Shown here: piece by piece, positions 53,094 to 62,700 of the stretch | Position numbering within the stretch: position 1 is the first letter of the stretch | Layout: every line of letters starts with the position of its first letter | NCBI RefSeq assembly: GCF_001722485.1 | Contig: NZ_LWGL01000001.1 | Location: 32,714 to 96,713 of the forward strand | Direction: 5' to 3' | DNA length: 64,000 nucleotides | Origin: Cellulosimicrobium cellulans | GTDB taxonomy: Bacteria; Actinomycetota; Actinomycetes; Actinomycetales; Cellulomonadaceae | Position numbers and translations under genes: made by a program | Notes under the pieces: model-generated | What the model saw: the letters and a program-made list of their open reading frames with translations, nothing else | What the model was told of the DNA's origin: nothing | Databases searched by the model: none

Positions 53094-54713
53094 TCAGGCC
53101 GACGGTCGCCGGGGAACCCCGTGCTCGTGCGCCCACGCGGCCGCCGCGGTGCGCGACGAGACGCCGATCTTCGTGAAGATGTTCGCCAGGTGCCGGCTCA
53201 CCGTCTTCTCGCTGATGAACAGCTCACGGGCCACCTGCCGGTTCGTCCGCCCCGACGCCACGCTGGACAGCACCTCGCGCTCCCGGTCGGTCAGCCCACC
53301 CGGCAGCTCGTTCCGGTCGAGGCGCCGCACGTCCGGCTCGGCCCCGAGCTCGCGGTAGATCGCGAGCGCCGTCGCGAGGTCCGCGTCCGCCGTCCGGCCC
53401 GTGGCGCGGTGCGCCAGCGCGAGCAGCTCGTACACCTGCGCCGTCTCGTAGCGGCACCGCAGGCCGCGATACTCCTGCGCCGCCGCCTCGAGGGAGCGCA
53501 CCGCGTCGTGCGGCTGCGCCCGCGCCACCTGCACGGCACCCCGGGCGTGCGCCGCCCCGGCGCGCAGGCCCGGCGTGTCGAACTGCGCCGCCGTCTCCTC
53601 GAGCCGCGCGCACCAGGCCTCCGCCTCGTCCACCAGTCCGAGGTCGAGGGCGATCCGCACGCCTGGCGCGAGCAGCGCCGCGCTCGCCAGCCGGTCGCGG
53701 CCAGCGAGCGCGGCGGACAGCCGTGACCACGCGACGTCGCCGCCACCACGGGCGTGCAGGAGCAGGGACTCGCCGGGCTGCGGCTCGATCCCCAGCCCGC
53801 GCGCCCGGTCGTAGGCGGTGCGGGCGCCGTCGTGGTCGCCGCGCAGCCGCCGGATCTCGCCCAGCTGGTAGAACGCCTCGGCGGCCACCCAGTTGCTGCG
53901 GCCCACCAGCTCGGTCCCGCTCCGCTCGACCCGCTCCTCGGCCGCACCCCAGCCGCCCTCCGCGCACAGGAGCTGGAGGCGGTGGACGCGGCAGATCCCC
54001 GAGAAGACGACCTCGCCCTGGAACTGCTCGCACCACTGCTCCGTCGCCTGCGTCCAGGCGCGCATGCGCTCCAGGTCCCCGAGCTGGTGGCAGGCGTGGA
54101 TGACCGTGCAGTAGACCTCGCCGGCCCACTCCGGGTCGAGCCGCCCGGCCAGGACGGGCAGCATCGCCTCGTCGAGCTGGCCGAAGCCCGCCGCGGTGCG
54201 GCCACGCCGCAGGTCGCTCAGTCCCGCCAGGACGAGGCCCAGGGACGTGACCGCGACGTCGCGGGTGCGGTCGGCGACGCGTGCGACGTCGTCGGCGGCC
54301 CGTCGGAGGCCGTCGAGGTCCCACCGGGCGAGCGCGAGCGCGCCCTCCGCGTAGAAGAGGTAGCCGTGCGTGGCACTCTCGGGGCGGCCCGCGAGCAGGC
54401 GCCGGGCGCGGTTGAGCCAGCCGGACGCCACGACGAGGTCGCCCCGGCCGCCCCACAGGACGGCCAGGTCGAGCGCTCGGCGGGCCGCGCCGTCGGCGTC
54501 GCCCTCCTCCTGCAGCGCGCGGAACGCGAGCTCGGTGAGCTCGAGGGACTCGTGCACGCTGCCGACCCACCACGCGGCGCTGCCGAGGACCGCCAGGTCG
54601 CGCGCCTCGAGCTCCGCCGTCTCGCGCGCCCGCGACAGGGCCCCGTAGGCGACCTGCCAGTCGCCCCGGGCATACGCCGCGCGTCCGGCGGCGAGCGCGT
54701 CCGTGCCGTCCAT
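53094..54713 (-). CDS. LuxR-family regulator with TPR-like helical sensor region
   Basis: A 539-residue regulator. Residues 1-460 are repeated helix pairs of TPR/MalT type (AAGRAAYARGDWQVAYGALSRARETAELE at the start; LGEIRRLRGDHDGARTAYDRARGLG later). The C-terminal LuxR HTH is about 470-535 (GLTDREREVLSSVASGRTNRQVARELFISEKTVSRHLANIFTKIGVSSRTAAAAWAHEHG). No receiver or NACHT ATPase domain is seen. ATG 54713. Large LuxR regulators of this build commonly stand next to Rv2258c-like methyltransferases in actinobacteria; the gene order here is consistent. Confidence 0.9.
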   Translation of the reverse strand: MDGTDALAAGRAAYARGDWQVAYGALSRARETAELEARDLAVLGSAAWWVGSVHESLELTELAFRALQEEGDADGAARRALDLAVLWGGRGDLVVASGWLNRARRLLAGRPESATHGYLFYAEGALALARWDLDGLRRAADDVARVADRTRDVAVTSLGLVLAGLSDLRRGRTAAGFGQLDEAMLPVLAGRLDPEWAGEVYCTVIHACHQLGDLERMRAWTQATEQWCEQFQGEVVFSGICRVHRLQLLCAEGGWGAAEERVERSGTELVGRSNWVAAEAFYQLGEIRRLRGDHDGARTAYDRARGLGIEPQPGESLLLHARGGGDVAWSRLSAALAGRDRLASAALLAPGVRIALDLGLVDEAEAWCARLEETAAQFDTPGLRAGAAHARGAVQVARAQPHDAVRSLEAAAQEYRGLRCRYETAQVYELLALAHRATGRTADADLATALAIYRELGAEPDVRRLDRNELPGGLTDREREVLSSVASGRTNRQVARELFISEKTVSRHLANIFTKIGVSSRTAAAAWAHEHGVPRRPSA

Positions 54714-54814
54714 GGTCTCGACACCACGCTAGACCTCCGGCCCCCTGCCGTCCTCGCGCGTGGCCGCAGGCCCTGTCATACGCTCGCACCAGTACCGCGA
54801 GAAGGAGGACGACC

Positions 54815-54976
54815 ATGGGATTCCTGAACAAGGCGATGAAGAGCGGGGTCGCGCTGAAGGCCGCCCAGATCGCGAAGCGCGAGATGGCGAAGCCGGAGAA
54901 CCAGCGCAAGGCCAAGGAACTGCTCGGCAAGCTCACCCACCGGGGAGGCTCCACGGGCCCGTCCGGGCGGCGCTGA
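54815..54976 (+). CDS. Small basic protein (53 residues), unknown
   Basis: ATG 54815 is preceded by GAAGGAGG at good distance. The product is hydrophilic and helix-prone (MGFLNKAMKSGVALKAAQIA, then KREMAKPENQRKAKELLGKL) with a Gly/Ser/Arg tail. It is divergent from the LuxR gene. Clean translation signals and codon use support it as real; no family recognised. Confidence 0.65.
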   Translation: MGFLNKAMKSGVALKAAQIAKREMAKPENQRKAKELLGKLTHRGGSTGPSGRR

Positions 54977-55218
54977 GCCCGCCGGGGCGATCCCAACCCG
55001 TTCGCGTCGTGCAGGAGGTTCGTCCCCTGTCCGGACCGGAACCGCAGAGGCAGCGTGGCCTGATCACCGCTGCCGAGGCGGAACGGGCGCGCGGCGTCGA
55101 GCTCGGCGGGCTCGGTCTGCTCCTGAAGCAGTCGTTGGCGCGCTTCTCCCGCAGCCATCGTCAGCCGTCGCGCGTACGGTGAGGGGCGTCACACCGTCGA
55201 GCCGAGAGGTCGCACGCC

Positions 55219-55818
55219 ATGACGGATCCGATCGACCCGCCCTGGGAGCCGCCGCTCGCCGGCACGGACGTCGAGCACCTCGTCGGCACGCTCGAACGGC
55301 TCCGCGCGACGTTCCGCTGGAAGGCCGACGGTCTCGACGTCGACCAGCTGCGCGCCCGCGCGGTGCCGTCGTCCGAGCTGACGGTCGGCGGCCTGCTCAA
55401 GCACCTCGCCGTGTGCGAGGATGACGTGTTCTCGTGGCGGATGGCGGGGCAGCAGCCGGTGAGCATCGTGTCCGTGCCGCGGGACGACCTCGCCCGCTGG
55501 CAGTTCACCGTCGGCCCCGACGAGACGGCCGAGGAGGTCTACGCGCTGTGGGAGGGAGCCGTCGGCCGGTCGCGCGCCACGCTGAGCGCGTTCCTGGCGG
55601 ACGGCGGCCTCGACCAGCCCGGACACCTCGAGTTCCACGACGCCCGGCCGACCGTGCGGCGTCACCTGCACGACCTGATCGAGGAGTACGGCCGGCACAC
55701 CGGCCACATGGACCTGCTGCGCGAGGCGATCGACGGCCGCGTCGGTGAGGACCCGCCGCGCGACTGGCCGATGCTCCCGCCTGGCGACCCGCCGTTGGCG
55801 GAGTGGTCCGCGCGCTGA
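55219..55818 (+). CDS. DinB/DUF664-family protein
   Basis: A 199-residue four-helix protein of the DinB superfamily (DUF664, mycothiol-dependent-type metalloenzymes). Putative metal-binding His residues are visible in VGGLLKHLAVCEDDVFSWRM and in LIEEYGRHTGHMDLLREAIDG, the family's C-terminal signature. ATG 55219. Some relatives are mycothiol S-transferases, fitting an actinobacterial host; the actual substrate is unknown. Confidence 0.87.
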   Translation: MTDPIDPPWEPPLAGTDVEHLVGTLERLRATFRWKADGLDVDQLRARAVPSSELTVGGLLKHLAVCEDDVFSWRMAGQQPVSIVSVPRDDLARWQFTVGPDETAEEVYALWEGAVGRSRATLSAFLADGGLDQPGHLEFHDARPTVRRHLHDLIEEYGRHTGHMDLLREAIDGRVGEDPPRDWPMLPPGDPPLAEWSAR

Positions 55819-55828
55819 CCGCCGGTGC

Positions 55829-56704
55829 TCAGCGCCGTCGTGCGGTGAGAGTGAACGATGCCGGCAAGCGTCCCGGGCGGTCGCGCAGGCGGTACTCACC
55901 GGCGCTCTCGTCGAGGACCATGAGACCGGGGAGGGCATCCCACGGGACGCTGTCGTGCTCGGTCAGCGACGTCAGCTCGAGGCCGGCGTCGAGCACCGCG
56001 GTGACGATCTCCCCGAGCCCGTGGTTCCACTCCATCGACCGCGGGTGCGCAACCGGGCCGGCGCCCGCATAGCTGTGCTCGTCGGCCCAGACGAGAGGCT
56101 TGGGCTGCTCAAAGTACGGGAGCTCGAGCGCGGGCGTCAGCGCACCGGGGGCAGTGATCCACCCCTGCTGCTCACGGTCGGCGTGCTCCGAGCCCACCGT
56201 CATCGCGAGGGCCGAGAGCAGCACCGGGTGGCCGTCCCGGAGGAACAGCCGGCCGCCCGGGCGCAGCAGCTCCGCGACCGTCTGCGCCCAGCGCTCGATG
56301 CTCGGCAGCCAGCAGATCGCCCCGATCCCGGTGTAGACGACGTCGAAGCGCCGGCCGCCGAGGGCCTCGGGCGCGGAGTACACGTCGGACTGCACGTACT
56401 GGATCTCCGTGCCCGCACGGCGGGCCAGGTGTCGCGCGACGTCGAGCGAGACGCCCGACAGGTCGACCCCCGTAACCCGCGCACCCAGCCGGGCGAGGCT
56501 CAGGGTGTCGGTGCCGAGGTGGCACTGCAGGTGCACCACGTCGAGCCCCGTGAGGTCGCCGAGCCGTGCGCGGTCGAACCGGACGACGCCGGACAGGTGC
56601 CGTGGGTCGGCGAGCAGCTCGTCGATCCCGTAGTCCTGCGCGTGGACCGGCGCACGGCTGTCCCAGTTGGCGCGGTTGACCTCGAGGTACTCGTCGGCGG
56701 ACAC
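55829..56704 (-). CDS. Class I SAM-dependent methyltransferase
   Basis: 291 residues. Motif I VVHLQCHLGTDTLSLARLGARVTGVDLSG (about 56-84) has Gln-Cys-His in place of the usual Asp-x-Gly start, as in a distinct clade of actinobacterial methyltransferases. FDVVYTGIGAICWLPSIERWAQTVAELLRPGGRLFLRDGHP follows. GTG 56704. Convergent to the DinB gene with 10 nt between stops. Substrate unknown. Confidence 0.87.
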   Translation of the reverse strand: MSADEYLEVNRANWDSRAPVHAQDYGIDELLADPRHLSGVVRFDRARLGDLTGLDVVHLQCHLGTDTLSLARLGARVTGVDLSGVSLDVARHLARRAGTEIQYVQSDVYSAPEALGGRRFDVVYTGIGAICWLPSIERWAQTVAELLRPGGRLFLRDGHPVLLSALAMTVGSEHADREQQGWITAPGALTPALELPYFEQPKPLVWADEHSYAGAGPVAHPRSMEWNHGLGEIVTAVLDAGLELTSLTEHDSVPWDALPGLMVLDESAGEYRLRDRPGRLPASFTLTARRR

Positions 56705-56756
56705 CCGCCGGACAGTAGCAGCGGCGCGTCGACCAACGATCGGCCGACGCCGGGGG

Positions 56757-57920
56757 TCAGGCGCCTGCCGCGCCCGACGCCGCGGGGGCCGGGGCCTGCT
56801 GGGCCGCGCCGCTCGACGTCGCCCCCTCGCCCGCGCTGCCCGACGTCGTGCCGCCCGTGCCCGCTCCCGTCTCGCCGGTCCCGGTGCCAGCGCCGGACCC
56901 GCCCGTCCCGGAGCCGCCGGACCCGGAGCCGTCCGTGCCGCCGGTCTCGCCGCCGCCCGTGCCGGGGGCCTGCGTCTCCGTCGGCGCCGGCGCCGGGGTG
57001 CTCGGCTGGGTCGGCTGGTTCGTCGGCTGGTCCGTCGGCTCGTCGGTCGGCGCCTGCGAGGGCTCGTCCGTCGGGATCGACGGGGTCTCCTCGGTCGGCA
57101 CGGTCGACGGCTCGGGCACCGGCGTCGTCCCGACGCCCGGCTGCTCCGGCGACGGGACGACGTCCTGCGTCTCGGTGTCGTCGCTCGTGGTCCGGCTGAA
57201 CGTCGTGCCCGAGCCCTCCTGGCCGCGCACGGCGTCGGAGATCGGCTTGCCGATCGCGAGCTCGGCGATCAGCACGAAACCCATCACGACGACGAACAGC
57301 GCGAGCGCCGAGACGGTGAGCACCTTGCCCTTGCCGTAGCGGTCGATGAGCCGGAACCACGGGCCCGGGCGCGGCGGCTCCGCGGGGCTCGCCGCGTCGT
57401 CGGGCACACCGCCGCCGGCCGCCACGGCCGGGAGCACCGCCGTGTCACCGGCCCCGCGAGGGACCCGCGCCGCCAGAGGCGCCGTGTCGTCCGAGCCCTC
57501 GGCGCGCACCGCCGTCATCGGCCGCGTCCCGCCGTCGCGGCCGACGACGGGCATCGTCGCCGTCGTCGAGCCGCGCGGGCGGGTCGTCACCGCACCGGCC
57601 TGCACGAGCTGCGTCACGACCGGCTTGAGCTGGTCGCGCGTCTTCTGGATCGAGCGCGTGTACCCGTAGTTCGCCAGCACCGTGATGACGCTCGCCGCAC
57701 CGGCCCCGATGATCGTGCCGGCGATGCCGAAGTACGACAGCAGCACGGTCGTGCTCACGGCGGCGAGAGCGCTCGCGATGATCTGCGTGAGCGAGAGCGC
57801 GGGGGCGTCGGCCTTCTCGTCCGGGCCGTCGGGCGCCTCGTCGACGGGGGAGTCGACGGGGGAGCCGACGGCGGTGCGGGGGGTGCGCGGTTCGGGGCGG
57901 GGGAGGGGCGATGCACTCAC
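56757..57920 (-). CDS. Membrane protein with extracellular Pro/Thr/Gly-rich tail, unknown
   Basis: 387 residues. A Pro-rich cytoplasmic N-terminus of about 40 residues leads into a paired hydrophobic region (LTQIIASALAAVSTTVLLSYFGIAGTIIGAGAASVITVLANYGYT, about 44-88). A soluble linker follows, then a single helix (about 200-220, VLTVSALALFVVVMGFVLIAELAIG). The last about 150 residues are low complexity: PTDEPSQAPTDEPTDQPTNQPTQPS, then Gly/Ser/Thr-rich, probably outside the membrane and possibly glycosylated. The layout is common in actinobacteria; function unknown. Confidence 0.75.
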   Translation of the reverse strand: MSASPLPRPEPRTPRTAVGSPVDSPVDEAPDGPDEKADAPALSLTQIIASALAAVSTTVLLSYFGIAGTIIGAGAASVITVLANYGYTRSIQKTRDQLKPVVTQLVQAGAVTTRPRGSTTATMPVVGRDGGTRPMTAVRAEGSDDTAPLAARVPRGAGDTAVLPAVAAGGGVPDDAASPAEPPRPGPWFRLIDRYGKGKVLTVSALALFVVVMGFVLIAELAIGKPISDAVRGQEGSGTTFSRTTSDDTETQDVVPSPEQPGVGTTPVPEPSTVPTEETPSIPTDEPSQAPTDEPTDQPTNQPTQPSTPAPAPTETQAPGTGGGETGGTDGSGSGGSGTGGSGAGTGTGETGAGTGGTTSGSAGEGATSSGAAQQAPAPAASGAAGA

Positions 57921-58246
57921 GTCAGTGGTACGTCCAGGTCGGTCGAGGTCGGGTCGTCGTCGCCCGCTGTCCTCCGGCCGGTGCGATCCGGCGCGCCGCA
58001 GTCCGGCGTCGGGTGCGGGCCTCCCTCAACGGTAACGACGTCGTGTGCACGCGGCACAGGGTGGCGGTGCACCGTGCGGTGAGGGTCCGCGGAGATTGTG
58101 TGAGCGGCCGCCGGTGTGACCGACACCCTCCCCTGCGGGCGCGCGACGGCGATCACTCTGTGCCTACGGTCGAAGGACCGGGCGGCCGGCCACCGTCCCC
58201 TCGGCGGGCCGCCCGGCGACATCCGGAGCACTCGAGAGGAGCCGTC
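57921..58246. other. Divergent promoter region, no gene seen
   Basis: About 326 nt between the divergent membrane-protein and alcohol dehydrogenase genes. It contains a possible -10 TACGGT (58165-58170) for the dehydrogenase but no convincing -35, and no clear operator dyad. No coding frame is supported. Confidence 0.4.
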
Positions 58247-59287
58247 ATGAAGGCCGTCCAGTACCGCGAGATCGGAGCACGACCGGAGGTCGTGGAGATC
58301 GACACCCCCGAGCCGAAGCCGGGGGAGGTACTCCTCAAGGTCACCGCGGCGGGCCTGTGCCACTCGGACGTCTTCATCATGCAGCTCCCCGAGGACCAGT
58401 ACACCTACGGCCTCCCGCTGACCCTCGGGCACGAGGGAGTCGGCGTCGTCGAGGCGGTCGGCGCCGGCGTCGACACGAGCCTCGTCGGGCAGGCCATGGC
58501 CGTGTACGGGCCGTGGGGCTGCGGCATCTGCGAGCGCTGCGCCGCCGGTCAGGAGAACTACTGCCTGCGCGCCGCCGAGCTCGGCATCACGCCTCCCGGC
58601 CTCGGGTCGCCCGGCTCCATGGCCGAGTACATGATCGTCGACTCGCCGCGCCACCTCGTGCCCATCGGCGACCTCGACCCCGTCCAGGCCGCGCCGCTCA
58701 CCGACGCCGGCCTCACCCCGTACCACGCGATCAAGCGGTCGCTGCCGAAGCTCGTCGGCGGCACGACGGCCGTCGTGCTCGGCGTCGGCGGCCTCGGCCA
58801 CGTCGGCATCCAGATCCTCAAGGCGCTCAGCGGGGCGCAGGTCGTGGCGCTCGACGTGTCCGACGAGAAGCTGGCCCTCGCTCGCGAGGTCGGTGCGGAC
58901 CACGCGCTCATGTCGGACGAGTCGGCCGTCGAGGCCGTGCGCGACCTCACGAAGGGCCGCGGCGCCGACCTCGTCGTCGACTTCGCCGGCATCCAGCCGA
59001 CCATCGACCTGGGCCAGAAGGTGCTCGGCGTCGGCGGCGACTTCTCGCTCGTCGGGATCGGGCACGGAGCGCCCACCGCCAAGGTCGGGTTTTTCCAGTC
59101 GCCCTACGAGGCGTCGTTCCTCGTCCCGTACTGGGGCTACCGCCAGGAGCTGTTCGAGGTGATCCACCTCGCCCAGCAGGGGAAGCTCACCGTGCACACC
59201 GAGACGTTCTCCGTCGACAAGGCGCCCGAGGCCTACGGCAAGCTGTGGGACGGCACGCTCCGCGGCCGCGCGGTCGTGCAGTTCTGA
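58247..59287 (+). CDS. Zinc-dependent NAD(P) alcohol dehydrogenase
   Basis: A 346-residue MDR alcohol dehydrogenase. Catalytic zinc ligands are in AGLCHSDVFI (about Cys-38) and LGHEGVGVVEAVG. The structural-zinc cysteines are in CGICERCAAGQENYC (four Cys). The Rossmann motif is AVVLGVGGLGHVGIQILKAL (about 174-193), with the acidic ribose contact ALDVSDEK indicating NAD preference. ATG 58247 with AGAGGAG upstream. Neighbours do not define the substrate. Confidence 0.93.
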   Translation: MKAVQYREIGARPEVVEIDTPEPKPGEVLLKVTAAGLCHSDVFIMQLPEDQYTYGLPLTLGHEGVGVVEAVGAGVDTSLVGQAMAVYGPWGCGICERCAAGQENYCLRAAELGITPPGLGSPGSMAEYMIVDSPRHLVPIGDLDPVQAAPLTDAGLTPYHAIKRSLPKLVGGTTAVVLGVGGLGHVGIQILKALSGAQVVALDVSDEKLALAREVGADHALMSDESAVEAVRDLTKGRGADLVVDFAGIQPTIDLGQKVLGVGGDFSLVGIGHGAPTAKVGFFQSPYEASFLVPYWGYRQELFEVIHLAQQGKLTVHTETFSVDKAPEAYGKLWDGTLRGRAVVQF

Positions 59288-59429
59288 CCTTCCGCGTCCT
59301 GCAGGAACGCCCGTCCGCGACGCATTCTGTCCCGCATTTGTCGAGGTCAGTCGTGGACGGGTGTCCAGGTGGAATGCGAGCCTGTGGGCCCGCGGGCCGG
59401 GACGTGACGGGCGCCCGCATGGCGGTGAG

Positions 59430-59458
59430 TTGACGCACACCGGGCGAGCGTGCAAACT
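59430..59458 (+). promoter_or_regulatory. Promoter of the candidate small RNA
   Basis: TTGACG (59430-59435), 17-bp spacer, CAAACT (59453-59458). The good -35 and spacing and an adequate -10 place a start near 59465. The first structured hairpin begins at 59467 and no open frame with a ribosome-binding site follows before the terminator. Confidence 0.6.
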
Positions 59459-59464
59459 AGAGCC

Positions 59465-59575
59465 CGACGACGCGCATCGCCTGCCCCCTGCGCGGTGCGC
59501 GTCGTTTCAAACGTCGCGGTGACACCACCGGATCGAAGAGCCCTGGACCACTGGTCCAGGGCTCTTCGCGTTTCC
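59465..59575 (+). ncRNA. Candidate small structured RNA, about 110 nt
   Basis: Bounded by the promoter at 59430-59458 and the terminator at 59534-59568. Hairpin 1 pairs ACGACGCGCA (59467-59476) with TGCGCGTCGT (59496-59505) around a 19-nt loop that includes a CCCCC run (59484-59488). A single-stranded linker TTCAAACGTCGCGGTGACACCACC follows in part, then the terminator stem. The C-rich loop recalls the actinobacterial 6C RNA, but that class has C-runs in two loops and only one is seen here, so identity is open. Confidence 0.5.
59534..59568 (+). terminator. Intrinsic terminator, 17-bp stem
   Basis: CGAAGAGCCCTGGACCA-C-TGGTCCAGGGCTCTTCG is a perfect 17-bp inverted repeat with one central base (in practice a 3-5 nt loop), followed by CGTTTCC. 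It is far (246 nt) from the alcohol dehydrogenase stop and more likely ends the small transcript starting near 59465. Confidence 0.85.
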
Positions 59576-59780
59576 ATGTCTGACACCTGTCCGTGCGCGA
59601 GATCTCCGCATCTCGGCCACAATTCTTCCCAGGCGTGTGGTGCCGCCGTCTGGACGGGCGACCTGGGTCCCGACCGCCGGTGGCGCCAGGCGGTGTGCGG
59701 GGCTGTGCCGGCGGGCCGGAGCGCGGCCGTCCTCGGCGTGCCTCTGCCCGCACCCGTCCCGTCGCGGTTAGCGTCGGACC

Positions 59781-62700
59781 GTGAATGCCGCAGCCCGCAC
59801 CAGCTCTGCCGCCCCGAGCGTGGCCGACCCTGCCCGGCTGCCCGCTGCCCCAGGCGAGGCGCAGCCCGCCGGCGCGAGCGGCGACGCGTCGCACCGTCCC
59901 GTCCTCGTGGCCGAGCCGACCGCCGCCGAGCTCGTCGAGGAGGCCGTCGGGCACTGGCGCGCCGGGCTCGTCCGCCTCGCCGGCGGCTCGTCGCTGGCCG
60001 ACATCTCCCTGCTCGGCGAGGCGGTCATCGACCTGACCGCCGCGCACCCGTCGGGCGTCGCCCAGCTCTTCGCCGGCCGCCCCACGCGCCTGTCCAACCT
60101 CTTCCGGGAGGGCGGGTCGCTGCCCGCCGCGCGCCGCCGCGCACGCGCCGTCGTCGTGCAGGCCGGGGAGCACGCCCAGCGGTTCGGCGTGGCGCCCACC
60201 TACCTCGCGATCGGCGTCGCGACGTGGACGGAGGCCGACCCCGCCCCGACCGTGCGCGAGGACGACGTCGCCGCGCTCGCCCGCGTCACCGGTCGCACGC
60301 CCACGACGGTCGAGGTCGAGCCCGACCGCGCGCAGATCACGGCGGGGCCGTCCGATGGCACCGAGCTCGACCACCCTCATGCCGGCACGGCCCTCGACGC
60401 ACCGCGCACGCGCACGGTCCGGGCGCCCGTCCTCCTGCGGCCGCTCACCGTCACGCCCCGTGGCGACGGCGAGAGCGACTACGAGCTCACGCTGGAGCCG
60501 ACCGCCGAGATCAACCCGCTCCTCGCCCGCACGCTGCGCGCGCACGGGGCGCTGCTCGACCCCGTGACGCTCGCCCGCAGCACGTTCACCGGCGCCGGCT
60601 TCGACCCCGGTGACGCGACGTCGCGCATCGCGGCCCTCGGCCGCGCGGTGCTCGGCGACTTCGACCTGACGCACCGCGTGCTCGCCGGCGCGTTCGTGCA
60701 TCCCGGCCAGGCGCTCGTCGACGACCTCGACGAGCTTGGCACGGGCATCGCGGAGCACGAGATCGTCGCGGCGCTCGCCGGCGACGCGCGCTCCGCCGAG
60801 GCGATCCACCGCGAGCTGCCGGCGCCGCGCGTCGGCGACGCCGACCCGGAGCTCGAGCGCGGCGTCGGCGACCTCGACCCCTCGCAGCGGTACGTCGTCG
60901 ACGCGCTCGCCACGGGCTCGCACCTGTTCGTCGACGCTCCCGCGGGCGCCGACGTCGCGGGCACCCTCGCCGCCGTCGTCGCCGAGGCCGCCGCGAGCGG
61001 CCGCCAGGTCCTCTACGTCCCGGGCCACCGCCGCGCCGCCGACCAGCTCGTGGCACGGCTCGAGAGCCTCGGGCTCGGCGGCCTCGTGCTCGACGTCGCG
61101 CCCGAGCCGACGTGGCGCACGAGCGTCACGCACCGCCTGCTGTCCGCGATGGCGGGGGAGGCCGAGCCGCCGGAGGACGACGACGTCGTGCGCACGCGCG
61201 ACGCCCTGCTCGGCGCGCGGGCCCGCCTCGCCGGGTACATCGAGGCGCTGCACCTCGTGCGCGAGCCGTGGCACGTCTCCGCCTACGACGCGCTGCAGGC
61301 GCTCGCGCGGATCGTCGCCGAGCGCCCCGCGCCCGACACCCGGGTGCGGCTCGCGCCCGAGGTCGTGGTCGCCGTCGGGGCGCAGCGCGAGCGCGTCGCC
61401 GCGGACCTGCGGCACGCCGCCGACCTCGGCGCGTTCACGACGCGCGCGGCGTCGACCCCCTGGTACGGCGCGGACCTCACGTCCCCGCAGGAGGCGCAGG
61501 ACGCCCTGGTGCGCGTCGAGCGCGTGCGCGCCCACACCCTCCCGCAGCTGCGCGCCCAGGTCGCGACCGTCGCCGAGGTCACCGGCCTGACGCCCGCCAC
61601 GACGCTGCGCCAGTGGGGCGACCAGCTGACGATGCTCGGCGGCATGCGCGGCACGCTCGACGTGTTCCAGCCGATGATCTTCGAGCGCACCGCGCAGGAC
61701 ATGGTCGAGGCGACCGCGAGCAAGCAGTGGCGCGAGGAGCACGGCGTCGACATGGGCTGGTTCGCCCGCCGTCGGCTGCGCCGCCAGGCCAAGGACATGG
61801 TGCGCCCCGGCGTCCGCGTGCCCGACCTGCACGCCGCGCTCGTCGAGGTGCAGGCGCAGCGCGCCGTCTGGCAGCAGCACGCCCCCGGCGGCGGCTGGCC
61901 GCGCCTGCCCGAGGGGCTCGCCGCGATCGAGGACACGCACGAGGCGGTGCGCATCGACGTCGAGGAGCTCGAGCCGGTGCTCGCCACCACCCGGCAGGGC
62001 GGTGGCCTGCTCGACGTGCCGCTCGACGAGCTCGCCGCCCGGCTGCAGGCCCTCGCGGAGGACACCGAGTCGCTCGGGCAGCTGCCCGCGCGCACCGCGG
62101 TGCTGCGCCGGCTCGCGTCCCTCGGCCTGTCCGACCTGCTCGAGGACCTCATGGCGCGCCGCGTCGAGGCCGACCTCGTCGGCGCCGAGCTCGACCTCGC
62201 GTGGTGGAGCTCGGTGTTCGAGCAGATCCTCGCCCAGGACCAGGCGCTCGCCGGGCAGGACGGCGCGGGGCTCGACGCGCTCGCACGCCGCTTCCGCGAC
62301 CTCGACCGCGCGCACGTCGGCTCGCTCGCCGTGCCGGTCCGCGCCGCCGTGCGCGAGCACCTCGCCACCGCGATGCGCGACCACCGCGACCAGGCCGAGG
62401 CCCTCTTCACGGAGCTCCTCGCGGGGCGGCTCGTCTCCCTCCGCGAGGCGGCCGAGCACCACCCCGAGGTCCTGCCGCGGCTGCGGCCCGTGCTCGTCGC
62501 GACGCCGACGCTCGTCCCGCACCTGCTGCCCCCGACCCGGACCGTGGACCTCGTCGTGCTCGACGCGATCGAGCACACGCCCGTCGAGATCGTGCTCGCC
62601 GCGCTCGCGCGCGGCCGCCAGGTCGTGGCCGTCGGCGACGTCCGGGCCGCGTCCGCCTCGACCGTGGGCGACCTCGCCGAGCTGCTGCCGTCCGTCTCGT

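Noticed and set aside
59465..59575. Firm assignment as 6C RNA
   Set aside because: The 6C class has C-runs in two hairpin loops; only one loop here has a CCCCC run, so it is reported only as an unnamed candidate RNA.
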